Assembly: GCA_027559495.1 (NCBI GenBank)
Contig: JAMXSV010000008.1
Coordinates: 1,550,001-1,614,000, forward strand
Length of the DNA: 64,000 nt
Direction of reading: 5' to 3'
Origin: Aurifilum marmelostoma
Lineage: Eukaryota; Ascomycota; Sordariomycetes; Diaporthales; Cryphonectriaceae
The notes under the pieces were generated by a model that did not search any database, had not been told where the DNA came from, and worked only from the letters and a program-made list of their open reading frames with translations. A program made the position numbers and the translations under genes. This document shows positions 48,841-59,801 of this stretch, piece by piece; the stretch's first letter is position 1, and each line of letters starts with the position of its first letter.

Positions 48841-50420
48841 GTTGATTATCGGGATCATCTTCTGTTCTCTAGGTTTCCTATATATTGATTAGATGTTGGA
48901 AGAGAGGGAGGCCTTGGATCTTGTGGCTAGTTTGTGCATGGTGCATATAATGAGTTGGGTATCTAATTACCTGTTCAACGTGAACGGTGACTATTATCGA
49001 ATAATGTATCATAGCCAAGGATTGTTTGTATCAACTAGACGGATATGAAGTTGCCGCTGTAATGAGGTAGTCTAAACATTTATATTGCCTCGATAAGTCT
49101 TTCGTAAATCCACCTTCGACAATATAGAGTTCCTGCTGCTCAAGATACTCTAGAGAATAATATTTGGTGATTAATAACTTACGTCTTCTAGGAATATCAG
49201 CTGGATAAAAAGACATAATTATGTATTACTATCCCATTCAGAATGGTGCAGATCTCAGGCAGATCAAGTTACCTAAATAACTAAGCAATGATTAATTAGC
49301 ATAGTGTGACAAGATATAAGGGTCCTAGCCAGTGTACGCACTGGCGATCGCTTTTGCGCGACACAAAGAAATAGTCCTACAATAAAAAGCAGCTAGGTGA
49401 CCACATCATGCCGTGAACAGGCATCGTCAAATGTTCATTTCTCTGCTGTGCACGCCTTCTTACATGATCTCATCAATGGTCATTCGGCTAGGCGTTAAAA
49501 AAGATCTTGGATGAAACAACTCTCCATATACTTATACGACTGCCTAAGTGCAATTCAGGTCATGGGATGCCCTCGAGTACGTACAGATACAATATCATAC
49601 TGATGACAGTACGAAATGGGTTTTTGTGTTTTGCAATTCCATGGCAACTTCTCCAGGGTCCACCTCGACATTTTGTTGCAGCGTGGAGAGCTCTGTAGGA
49701 ACTACACCCGGCATAGTGCGTTACAACTTCAGTCCGAATACGAAACCCAAATCAATGTCATCGAATACATTTTGGGGCTGGGGCACGTTTCTTCACATGG
49801 AACCCTGGTTGTGTGATCACCTGGAACGAGAGCACAAGCTTCCTTAAGTGAATGTGTGTGTATTATGCCCAGAAATCGGCCTGTCGCCGAGCAACAAAAG
49901 GTGCACCATCGTCTGAAGATGGACGAAACCACCAGATCGTGACAACTACTACAGGAACATACGAACAACAGGAAACAATGAGAGGGCGAGAGAGAGAAGA
50001 AGAAGAAAAGAAACAAGGGGGCCTCCTATTTGCAAATCAAATCAATACCATAGGACTAGAAAATCCGTGCCTTTCTCCAGCCCAGAAATCAATCTGCCCC
50101 GTCTTTTCTCTTGTCATCTGCCCTCTGAGTCGGCTGTGTACGTTGCCGTGACGAGCTTCCGGGTCTGTTCTTTTGCGTAACACTCGGGTATTACCGTGAT
50201 AGGGAATTAACGGTACCTGAGTCAAGATAGGAAAAGGCGGAGAATGGGTATTCGAGGTGATATCCTGTCCGATGCATGGGCAGTCAAAGCGACAAGGAAA
50301 ATCGTAAGACATCGCAAAACAATGATGATGAGAGAAGGAAAAGAAAGCAAATGTGCGCATAGTAACTCGCAGGGAAGAAGAGGCTGCTCCCGAGGAAGCT
50401 CAACACCATGAGCATAGATC
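48841..50420. other. A/T-rich convergent region with possible element remnant
   Basis: About 1.6 kb. From 48.9 to 49.5 kb it is clearly A/T- and TA-rich compared with its flanks. It holds a minus-strand frame of 61 codons (49031-49216) with protein-like composition and a 7-bp-stem hairpin at 49328-49345. These may be the remains of a mobile element. The part from about 49.85 to 50.42 kb is probably the 3' UTR of the CBM48 gene. Confidence 0.45.
49328..49345. repeat. Perfect hairpin: 7-bp stem, 4-base loop
   Basis: gccagtg-tacg-cactggc forms an exact 7-bp stem. It is followed by a GC-rich stretch (GATCGC, GCGCG) that stands out in otherwise A/T-rich DNA. Short GC-rich hairpins at the edge of A/T-rich tracts can mark ends of mobile elements, but no partner terminus was found. 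Confidence 0.6.
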
Positions 50421-52394
50421 CTAGTTGCCCTCCTTGTGTGAGATCTTGGCCCTGAGCTTACCGAAGAAGCCACTGACCCGGTTCTTCTTCTTCTGGTCAG
50501 ACTTGGTCGAGTTTGGCGTCGTAGGATCAGAAGCTTTCGGAGATTTGGCCGAAGCCGCGGGAGTAGAAGGTTCGGCGCCATTACTCGTGGCTCCATTGAC
50601 TCCGTTGGTCGGTGTGGTGGTCTCAGGCACCTCCTTGGCCGGGGCGGGTGGCTCAACGACCTCAGGTGCCGTCTGGGTCGTCGTCGCAGGCTCCTCGACA
50701 GACTTGGCGGGTTCCTCGGCCTTGGGGGCATCGCTCACCGCCTCGGCAGGCTTCACCTCCTTCAGCAGCTCAGCCTCGACAGCCTTCTTCTCCTCTACGG
50801 CCTGCGTGTTGGCAGCAGCCTCAGGGCTCTTGCCAGCCTCGGCGATGGACTCCTTAACCTCGGTCGGGACGTCAGGCGAGACCTCTTCAATCTTGGCCTC
50901 CTTGTTGGTCGGGTTGGCGGCGATTGTGTCCTGCACGGCGGTGGGCAGCTTCTCCTTAACCAAATCGGGCAGCTGGCCAGCCTGCTCGACAGCCTTATCT
51001 TTTGTGGCGTAGGCGGCCGCGGCAGCGGCAGCCCCCAGGCCAGCAGCCGTAGCAGCCGCGGTCTCCAGCAGGGTCTTGTCGCCCTCAGACTTCTCTGTAC
51101 CCTTGCCAGCAGTGCCCTCGGAGGTCGAAGGCGCCTCTGGGACCTTGTCCTTCAGCTCCTCCTCGAGCTGCTGCTTCTCCTGCACCTCGGCCGCATTGGC
51201 GCTGGCCTCAGGGTCGACGCCGGCCTTGTCCTGGCTCTCCTTGACAATTTCAGGGACCGTGGACTCCTTGGGCACCTCGGCGGCCAGCGCGGCAGTAGTC
51301 GCGTCGGCAGAAACCGAGTTGATCGTAGCGTTGCCGTTGCCCATAGGGAGACTTGACTCGGGGATCATAGTGCCAGTAACAGCGGGCACGTCCAGGGCAG
51401 TTGTGTCTACGCCGGGGAGAGCATCGCTCTTCTCGTAGGACTCCTTGTCCAGCTTGACGTTGGAGTTGACATCAGCCGCCGAGAACTCCTTCGGGACGGG
51501 CTCGCCGGGCGCCAGCTTGATGGGGTTGAGGCCACCGGCGGCAGCCGGCAGGGGGTTAATGCCGACGGGCTTGTTGAGCTCGTCGGCTGGCGTCTCTGGG
51601 TATGTGCCGGGCAGCTCTTCAGACTTCTTCTCCTTCTCCAGAGGAACGTCCTTTGCCAATTGGGCCGTGGTCGAATCGGCGCTAACGGAGTTCATGATGG
51701 CAGCGGTAGCTGGCAGGCTTGCGAGGAGGGTTTCGGGAGTGAGGACGTTGTTTTCGTTGCCGCCTTCGTCTTTTTCTTTGGGATCGGTAGTGTTGACAGT
51801 CCAGAGACCATCGACGACAAACTGGAGAATCCGGATCAGTCAGTCAGCTTGAACGCGCAGAAGCAGATGACACTAGCTTTTCTTCTCCTTCTTATGAGCA
51901 GAACGTGACAAGTGCAAAGGGCGTGCGGACGACGAAAAGGAGAGAAATAATGGAGCGACGAGAGGAGATAGAGAGAGATTGCAGGAGCTACAGCGACGAA
52001 AGTGGGCTGGCGGCGGGTTATGACATCTGGAGCTTGCAGGGGCGCGCGCAACTGTCGCAGGCAGTCCGTCCATTGACCCCCGCCTGCCTGGTCAGTCACG
52101 CGCAACTGAAAGAAAAAAGCAAGGCAGCCAGCTCTCTTAGCTCACTGCCAGGAAATGAGAGTGCTGGTCGTCTCTTCAACCCTGTCCTGCTTCCACAGGC
52201 GGTATGTCCGACGTGCAGCAATCTTGTGAGCCTTCCGGAATAGGATCACTTGGCCCCGAGGCAAGATTGCGTCATAAGTGGAACGGCCGGGGATGCTCTG
52301 GGAAAGGGGAGGGGGAAGGGGTGTTTTGGCAGAGCCGCCCGCGCTTCGCTGGTAGGCTGCGACAAGCAATTTTTTTTTTTGTTTTTTTGTTTTT

Positions 52395-52446
<52 letters not shown>

Positions 52447-53524
52447 TGGTCTGAAGGCTCTGTGGTCCCATGAATGAAATTCGAGCAAAACAGGTAGTGT
52501 CTTGTATCGAGAAATTGAAGGCGCCTGGGCAGTGAGGAGGGTCCTGCAGCTGTCGTCCTGAGGATAGCTCTCGCCTTGCCCTTGTCACTGCCATCAAGGG
52601 TAGTGGATGGGAATGACCGGAGGGCTGAAGGTTGAACGCTCCGTCTTGAAAGCCTGTTATAGACACACCCGCGCAGACCGCTGTTGCCGCCATCGAGCTC
52701 ATTTGCTTCTCTTTCTGTTCTTGACGTCGTAGGATGGAAGATGTTGTTGTGGTGCGTGATACTTCTGCACCTCGGGCGAACTCCCGGCCCTCAGCTGCAC
52801 CTGGTCGACTGCGGGGCGGCGGCCAGACAGCCATCGCGGTTGAGTGACGTCTCGCGCTCGCACAGCAGGATGTGCAATTGGTGGACGAGCCACGAGGGCT
52901 TTTTGGTCCTGTCCAATGCGCATCTCTCTCTGGCATGCGGAGTGTGCCACGAAGGAAGGAAAATGCTCGACCAGGAGCGGGGCCAGGCGAGTCAATGGCA
53001 AAGGGTGGAAACACAACAATGCGGAGAGCCGCATACGATCGAGACATGGTGACCTGCACGAACCTTGTAATATATCTTCTCGGAAGTGTCGGGCAACTCG
53101 ACCGTCTTCTCAAAGGCATCGCCCTTCTTTTCCATCTTTTCGCTCTTGGACCAGTTGTCAAAGGTGCCGGTCACATAGACCTCCTCGGCGGGATGCGCCC
53201 TGTATACAGCAGCGGAGAGCCATGTTAGCGATGCTGTCGTCCATATCTCCTCCGCTGTCCTTGCGCTGAGACACCCCGGCGCACGACGGAGGGGAGGGAG
53301 CATTCCGGAGCCTCGCCGTCCCCCTGCAAGGCGGTATGCCGCATCGCATCATGTGCTTCGCAGCCGTGCAGCAACATGTTACGACAAAAGCATCGGAGGA
53401 ATGAAATGGAGGACCCTCAGCGGGCGGCGGGCCGTGGGTTCGTTCATGCGGAGGGGTGGAGATCTGGACATCGTGGGCTGCGATGAGTGGACAGCACGTA
53501 CCATCTGAAGGTAAACGAGACCAT
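50421..53524 (-). CDS. CRP1/MDG1-like protein with N-terminal CBM48 (AMPK-beta-type) domain, 519 aa
   Basis: Minus-strand exons: 53502-53524, 53064-53199 and 50421-51821. The first exon is 23 nt (ATGG start, donor GTACGT). The second intron is 1,242 nt, very long for a fungus. The joined N-terminus reads MVSFTFRW, then EEVYVTGTFDNWSKSEKM, then EKIYYK joined to FVVDGLWTVN, and GNENNVL. This is the AMPK1_CBM fold of yeast Crp1 and Mdg1, proteins named for cruciform DNA binding and pheromone-pathway suppression. The rest is low-complexity Ala/Glu/Lys/Pro, with two internal duplications: NSVSAD-containing segments near residues 96 and 220, and VKES-initiated segments near 246 and 375. It ends in a basic KKKNRVSGFFGKLRAKISHK. 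Phase is consistent throughout (1,560 nt). Role unknown. Confidence 0.87.
51822..53063 (-). other. 1,242-nt intron of the CBM48 gene
   Basis: Donor GTTCGT at 53063 and acceptor TCCAG at 51822 join two halves of one CBM48 domain in phase 0. The intron contains a 25-unit GT/CA microsatellite and T-rich tracts. Frames on both strands here are short or repeat-derived (poly-Cys/Val, poly-Thr/His) and are not called. It could hold an alternative promoter or a non-coding transcript. Confidence 0.75.
52396..52445. repeat. GT microsatellite, 25 units
   Basis: A perfect 50-base GT tract (CA on the sense strand of the host gene) preceded by T-runs. It lies inside the long intron of the CBM48 gene and is the longest dinucleotide repeat in the window. 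Confidence 0.95.
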
Positions 53525-54814
53525 CTTGACTAGGGTCTAAGGGGGCGACGGCGGCCTCAAACAGGATAGGATATCGAGGTCGGATGGATTGTGGTCGTAG
53601 GGTTCTAAGCTGCAGGTTCGCGCCAGCAAGGAGGGAGAGTAAAGAAAAGAAAAAAGAAGAAAAAATGACCAAGGCGGAAAAAGAGAAGGAAAAAAAAGGG
53701 GAAAAAAAAAAGCTCTCCCGTCGACAGAAGTGCTAGGAAGGCCCGGCTGAGTGTGGTGGTTGGCTACTGGTGGTGGTGGTGGTGGTCGGGAACGGAAATG
53801 ACAATCTGTAGTGTGCTCACTAGCTCCACACCAAAGGTCGATCTCGGCGGCCGTATAAGTGGTTGGAGATAGGGTAGGTCCAGAGGTGTGCTGTGATGAG
53901 TACAGGAAGCTCGTATTCCCTGGGAGGAGAGGAAGAGGAAGAGAGGAATGGTGTGTCGGAGAGAGCTCGTCGAAGGAACAAAAATATCATGTGTGTTGGG
54001 GAGTCGATCCGCTATCGCGATCCCCAGTGTTCCAATTTCTGGTGGCTGACAGAAAGAGGATCTGATTAGAGAGCTCTTCCATGTCCGTCCGGGCTATCCA
54101 CTGTAACAGAGGGTGCCGCTCGCTATAAAATGGGGGGCCCTAAACAGGAGCCAGGGCCGGATGACGGCCTTATCTTGTCGAATAACAGGGGCTGGTCAGT
54201 AGCATGCCTTCTGGAGTTACAGGGGGCAATAGCTGCTCCTGATAGGGCAGCGCAGGCTCAGTGATCGAGTGCTTGCAGCTAATCCTCACCCCCTAGAGAT
54301 CACCGCCTGATGCTGCTGACAGATCGTTTGCGGCTACGGACCACACACAGCCCAAACCTCATCACCGATTCCGGTGAGAGGGGTGAGAGGGAATGGGGGG
54401 TAAAAAAAGAGGAAAGACACTGTCAGCCCTTTCTTCTTGGGCTCCTTTCCAAAGCCTGCCAAGTAGGCAGTCTTACAGGCAGTCAGGAGGTGTACGCAAG
54501 CAGTGAGTCAGTGAGTGGTACATGATAATAAGCTTATGACGCCGATGAGCAGCAGCTGACCAGCAGAAGTCCGTGATATCGAAATTCGTGGGAGGAGACA
54601 TTGCACAACAACCATACGAGACAGATACAAAAAAAAAAAAAAAAAAAAAAAAGGGTCATTTTACCTCGCTCTTTTTTCTTTTTGTTTGTGCAGCAAATGA
54701 GTGGGAGAGAAGTGATGACATCTTGGTTCCCTCAGAGCGGAAACAGATCCGAATTCATTACGTTTACACGATGACCGCTATCAAAATACTTATACAGACT
54801 TGACCAAGTCCTCC
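53525..54814. other. Intergenic, about 1.3 kb
   Basis: Upstream of the CBM48 gene and downstream of the 172-aa gene, both on the minus strand. It contains A-rich patches (53640-53715), a GGT repeat (about 53767-53785) and an A24 run at 54629-54652. No gene is supported. Confidence 0.55.
54629..54652. repeat. A24 homopolymer tract
   Basis: Twenty-four A on the plus strand in the spacer below the 172-aa gene. It is probably a slippage tract. Confidence 0.9.
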
Positions 54815-55398
54815 TCACGCAGAAGTCTCACTCCCCAGCACGCCATAAGGCTGCTCATCCTCCTTGCCCCTCTCTCCAACCTCCCTCTCCCCCGTCCCAG
54901 GCGCCCCTCTGGTCTGCTTCAGCAGCATCGAGCGCACCGCCTCCCGACTGGGGTCCTCCGCGCTGCCCACCTCCACGTTGAACTTGCCAGGCCGCCCCGT
55001 CATCCCCGGGTCCTCCGTGATGTTCTGACCGTGCGGTCCGGAGCTGTCCTGGGCAAGCTGACCGCTTACATAGCTGGGCGCCGCCTGGCCCTGTCCGGAC
55101 GCAGCCTTGGACCCTGCGCCGCCAGGAGTCTCGTGGGGCTTGGTAGAGGCCAGAGAGGATGATTCGTCCCCCGTTGAGATGGTGCTGCGGTTGTTGGAGG
55201 CGAAGTCGCCGCCTTGACGGACGGACTCGGCGGCTAGGGACTCTGGAGCCACTACGCCGGCACCTTCCTGGACCACGGGGGCTTTCTCGCCGAGGGTTAC
55301 CTGAGGGGTTGCTTTAGAAGCTGTCCTGGAGATGCAGGGGGTAGAAACGGTCGTTCTCGACGTACCTTTGTGCCCTCGCTCGTCTTGTGGCCGACCAT
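54815..55398 (-). CDS. Small disordered hydrophilic protein, 172 aa, function unknown
   Basis: Two minus-strand exons, 55366-55398 and 54815-55300. The donor is GTACGT and the acceptor CTCAG. Exon 1 encodes only MVGHKTSEGTK, and phase is kept (519 nt). The protein has no membrane segment, signal peptide or cysteine. It is rich in Gly, Ser, Glu and Ala, with a segment VVAPESLAAESVRQGGDF and a C-terminal ESSS/REAVRSMLLKQ region that may be helical. I do not recognise the family. The composition is like small stress-protectant (LEA-like) proteins, but that is a weak analogy. A palindromic ATTTTATAAAAT lies about 75 bases upstream of the ATG. It shares strand with its neighbours on both sides but is well spaced from them. 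Confidence 0.75.
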
Positions 55399-55473
55399 TT
55401 TAATGTGTATCGAGTCAATTGTGCTCACGAGGATGTTTTGTATCGTTTTTGATGTGGCGGTTGCAGCGGAATG

Positions 55474-55485
55474 ATTTTATAAAAT
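55474..55485 (-). promoter_or_regulatory. Palindromic TATA element
   Basis: ATTTTATAAAAT, a perfect 12-bp palindrome containing TATAAA on both strands, about 75 bases above the ATG of the 172-aa gene. Position and sequence suit a TATA box. Confidence 0.55.
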
Positions 55486-56396
55486 TCCCAAACTGAGTGA
55501 CCAACTAATCTGGGTGCACGAGAAAGATGACCACAATATAAATATATATCAATCCGTACTTAGTTTCATCGATCTGTCTCGTCTTTTCGATACACTCGAC
55601 TCGAGGAGGCTCAAGTCATCGTGATGTCACAGAGGCTACTTATGATGCAATGCACCTGTGGAAGCGCACTGAACTACAAACGCCCAACTGTCGATTTGCC
55701 GCATTATGTGGAACCCAGATCGTTGTACAGATATGTTTCGGAGTTTTTGCTCCTGCAAGGCCCTTTGGAGGTTCTGCAACACCACCCACGACCATCAAAT
55801 GATTTATTCTGCGGATCTACATGCAGTAATCAGGTACATTTGCTCCGAGAGGCTTGCCATGCTTGGGCGACGGTCAGGTCGGCGCGCTGTAACTCTCGCT
55901 TGAGGAGTGTCGCCGCTGTTCCTCAGAATGACCATGCCCTGGGCTCGCCGGCCCTATTTTCCAAGGCCATTAACGTACTGAGTAGAACGCGCGCTTCTGC
56001 TTCTTATAGTATGATCGATCTGACATGGGTTCATGTCTACAGACTACTCTAGCCAAGACGCTTCAGATGACATGATAATTCTGAAGTATGATGTTCCGTC
56101 ACAACCCACCTTGGCTTATTGTGAGCGTCTAGATTGTATAGAAATTGCCTGCCATCCCAATTGATTATCGGCTGCAGGTCATCCAGATGATGGCGTGACT
56201 GGATAGGGTTCTTCACAGCTATTATCTGTGAAAAGCCCTCCCCCCACCCAACCATGAGAGATCTAGTTGACCCGTGGGCTGCTTCTGATCACGAGACGGA
56301 TCAATCAACGGCACACCGTCAGATTTATGTGAAAGTTCAAAGCCAATTTAGAGGATTCTTTCGACATGGGCTGGCACCCACCAACGCCATCATGAT
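55486..56396. other. Intergenic, about 0.9 kb
   Basis: Between the 172-aa gene promoter and the 3' end of the RING gene. A plus-strand frame at 55621-56052 has no domain and an unremarkable start and was not called. Nothing else is seen. Confidence 0.5.
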
Positions 56397-58368
56397 TCAG
56401 TTACCTCTTCTTCCGCCCGTACTCATCAGGGTGATCTTCTGTTTCTGCTTCTTCTTACCCTTTCCTTTGCTGCCGGAGCTGCTGGCAGGCGCCCCTTCGG
56501 GCGCGAGATTCTCCACACCGAGAGCCTCCATCTGGACAGCCAGCTCTGCTGCCCCGAGCGAGTCCATAAACTGGTCGTCTTTAAGCCACCCATCATCTAC
56601 TGCTGCTGGTGGAGGATTGGCAGGGCCTAGCCCAGGTGACGGCGGCATAGCCGGAGTGCCCCAGACCGTCTTTTGTGTTAATGGGCTGGTGGACATCGAC
56701 GCGAGGGACGAGAAGCCGGGGCGAGGGTTCGGGGGCGTGGTGCCAACAGCCCCGAGTGGCTGGAAATCGTCCAGGTTCAGGCGGTCTGGTTCGCCTTCGG
56801 CACTGTACTTGACAGTGAACTCGTCTAACGAGCTTAGATTGGTCCGGCCCGCACCTCGGCGGTAGGCAGCAGACTCAATCCTCTCTGCTTGAAGCCGTTC
56901 GCGCTCCTCTTGAATCTCTTTCTCGCGGTTTCTCTTGCGCCGTCTTTCAATCTCAGCCTTGAAAGTCTCAAGTATCTCGTCTGGGACGATGTCGGTCCAG
57001 TCACATTCCAGAAACGAGACCAGGCATCCACGAGGTAGGTGGCCGAGATACTTTGCTCGTTTCCGAAGAGCATCGTCGACAGTATTGCCCGTGGAGATGT
57101 GCTCGACTCGTGGGAGCAGAGTCGATGGGAACTGAGAAAAGGCACCGTATTTCGTCTTGAGAATCCGTATGTCGAGTGGTGATAGGTAGAGGTGGGGAGG
57201 AGAGGTATAGAAGAAGAAGTCGTGCTCCGAGTGCCGGGTTTGATTAGAGCCGGCGTGCTTTGATGCCTCTGCCAGGGCGACCTCGACCTCTCCGAGGTCC
57301 TTGACCTTATCCTTGGCAGCCTCGATGGCCTTGATAGCCTTCTGCGTCCATTCACTGCCTTCGTTGAACAGCAGTTCGTCTTCCTTCTCCTGTTTTGAAA
57401 GTTCCTCAATCTCACGATCGTACTCTGTTGTCATATAGTCGGTGGTGCCTAGCATGATCCTCGCGTAGTCCAGGACATTGGCGGCGAAATGCCAGGGTAT
57501 TGAGTCTCTCGAGTCAAGAACATCGGCCCCGCCTTCTCTGGGCAGTGCCAGTGTCGACTTGTCGTATCGCATCATGAGCCGGAGTACGACATCATCACCA
57601 GGACGTGGTAGCGGGCTTTCCTGTCCGGAATAGAACCGCACGGGCCGCGTATCGGACAGGTAGATGGTATCATCGCATATCGGACACTTCCTCCAACGCT
57701 GCTTCTTCTCGGCAGCAGTTGGCTCATCGCTTGTGCTGGTCTGCATGAACCGGGTCAGACACGGAAGACAGAAAATGTGCCCGCACTTGGCCATCCTCGG
57801 TGCCACGGGCTCGGAAAGGCAGATCGGGCAGGATGCAGCCTGGGACTCGGCAGAAGCCAAGACCTGAAGGACATCTGCCCAGTCGAGGTGTTCGTCGGCA
57901 TCGACAGCCTGCTTCGAATAGTCGCCCTGGGGAGACACGATGAAGCGGTAATTGGCATGGACATAGCGAGCCTTGTCTGCCGCATGATAGCCTGATCCAG
58001 GGCCCCAGGTTGGGTTGCGCCGATAGTTGCGGTTGTATGAATAATTCTCGAAGTGGGGGCGAGGGGGCGGAATAGTTCAGCAAGTGCGTGATGGAGGTTT
58101 GGCCGCGGCGACTCGACGCATTGCGGATCGCCCTTATCTCCGCCATGTCGTCCTCGTCCTCCCTGTAGGACGGCTTTTTCTGATTTCTGTGTTGCTTCCT
58201 CTGGCCCTGGCCTTTCCTGGGTGCCGCGCTGGAATTCGATGGGCTGTTCTGTGTCGGCCGGCGGCTCGAATCAAAACTCGCGGATGCAGTCGGGGTGAAG
58301 GGGCTGCTATAGGACGAGGAGGGCTGAGTCGACGAAGACTTCCCGCTGATCCCGGAGGGGGTCGTCAT
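56397..58368 (-). CDS. RING-finger protein, RNF10/Mag2 family, 656 aa (one frame break)
   Basis: Probable E3 ubiquitin ligase. In the family (human RNF10, yeast Mag2) members act on stalled ribosomes and related stress. It is a single minus-strand exon with ATG at 58368. The first 100 residues are Ser/Thr/Gln-rich with a basic patch. Then comes the conserved block PTWGPGSGYHAADKARYVHANYRF. A C3HC4 RING lies near residues 180-240: CPICLSEP, then MAKCGHIFCLPCL, then KCPICDD. The middle domain includes YYLSPLDIRILK-type sequence and the family motif GHLPRGCLVSFLECDW. A coiled Arg/Glu stretch and a Lys-rich tail (KGKGKKKQKQK) end in GGRRGN. A frame break lies between THLLNYSAP and RPHFENYSYN, at two C5 runs (plus-strand G 58055-58059 and 58063-58067). 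Dropping one C gives 1,971 nt, divisible by three. Confidence 0.9.
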
Positions 58369-59801
58369 ATTCTAGGAGGATGTTTGTGTTGTACTGGCGA
58401 GCTCGTCAGAAGAGGCCGCTCCGCGAAAGACATGAGCCGGCAGTGAAGAGCACGAACCGTACGTGGCCTTTATAGCAGAGACGATCAACGCCACCCGAGA
58501 CGCAACAAGCCGGCGAAACGGTGCCCAGGAGCCAACGGAGACTGGAAATGTGACTGGTAATGTTGATGGCAGGGGAGATGATGAACCTCGTTGATGTCAC
58601 CACGAGAGAGCTCGGAAGAAAATTGGCAAAGACAAGCCCGTCAGTATTGTTCCTCTGGGGAGATGCTGGAATCAACCGAGTCCACAGGATAGCGCGCGGA
58701 AGCGGGAAACGCGTAGAGGGGTGACGTCGCTGATAACATCAAATGATGGTATCTAGAGATATCAAGATCATCGTCTGGCGATGAGAAGGAGTAGGAAATG
58801 ATCAGATGCAGACAAGTGATGACCTGGTCCAGAGTTAGCCCTCGATACCCTACGGCGGACCGTGGGGTGATGTAGGTAGAAGGAAGAGGCAAGGGGACGA
58901 GGTCTGAATAGAGTCATCGGGTGGTTCGCGGCGGGGCAAGTCGACAAGCATTCATGACTTACTCGCCGGCTTAGTCATCACCCTACGTAGCTACTCTGCT
59001 ACTATCTCTACATAGCACTCCGTGCACTCTTTTATATTATGGTATATCCTCTTTTTTAACTTCTTCCCTCGCAGATATTTTGTAAATGCCTGTTTTAACC
59101 CCTTTTCTCTCATTTACTTTTTTCTCTCCTACTATCATGTCCTCTTCGGAATCAAGACCTAGGTCATTATCACCTCCAACCAGCCCAGCATTCGTATCGA
59201 CTGGTCATAGCCATGGTCCAGAATTATAGCCCCACATGGATCTGGTGGAAGATGCTATGCTGTGCTGTACATAGCAGGTCTACTACACCGGCATCAATAG
59301 CCCTCCTTTCCGAGGCTCTATGGCCCATCCACTGAATTCCCCACCCACAATGGCAGGCATGTGGCCGTAATTAAGAATCGAGTCGGTCGACTGTGTTGTC
59401 CTACCAAAAAAAAATCAGCCGAGTTTTCAATTCAATTCCGAGTGCCAAACCGCCTTCTTCAGTCCCTGCTTACGTACTCGACGTCGGAGTTGAGGTTCTC
59501 GACGCAGCTTCTCGGTTGCCGGCACGCTCAGCAGTAACAACTAAGCTGCGCTGTGCAGAAGGTTGCAGTGCCCACGTCCCAGGCGATTCCTGATTGGCGC
59601 CACCCGCACACCGTTCTTCCTTGCTTTTCTTATCTGCTCAGCATCTTCCTGTCTACTCGTGCTGGAGAACATCACACAAGAACGCAGCTTGGTCTCTCCG
59701 CCGCATATCACCCAAGGTCTTGGCATCAAAACGACTTCTCGGTCTCGCACCCACTGAACTTCCTTTCACGCAGCTGCCACACAGAGCGATTCGTGTACAC
59801 C
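58369..59801. other. Divergent promoter region, RING gene and Hv1 channel
   Basis: 1.4 kb between two head-to-head genes. A T-rich, A/T-rich section at about 59030-59140 is the most distinct feature. The frame extending upstream of the Hv1 ATG is open but has no conserved sequence and is taken as leader. Confidence 0.55.

Noticed and set aside
52204..52490. Poly-Cys/Val and poly-Thr/His frames
   Set aside because: These are translations of the GT microsatellite inside an intron.
16614..58067. Programmed ribosomal frameshifting as the cause of the five breaks
   Set aside because: The sites share only a C run, with no common slippery heptamer or downstream structure seen, and the genes are unrelated. 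Homopolymer error explains them all more simply.
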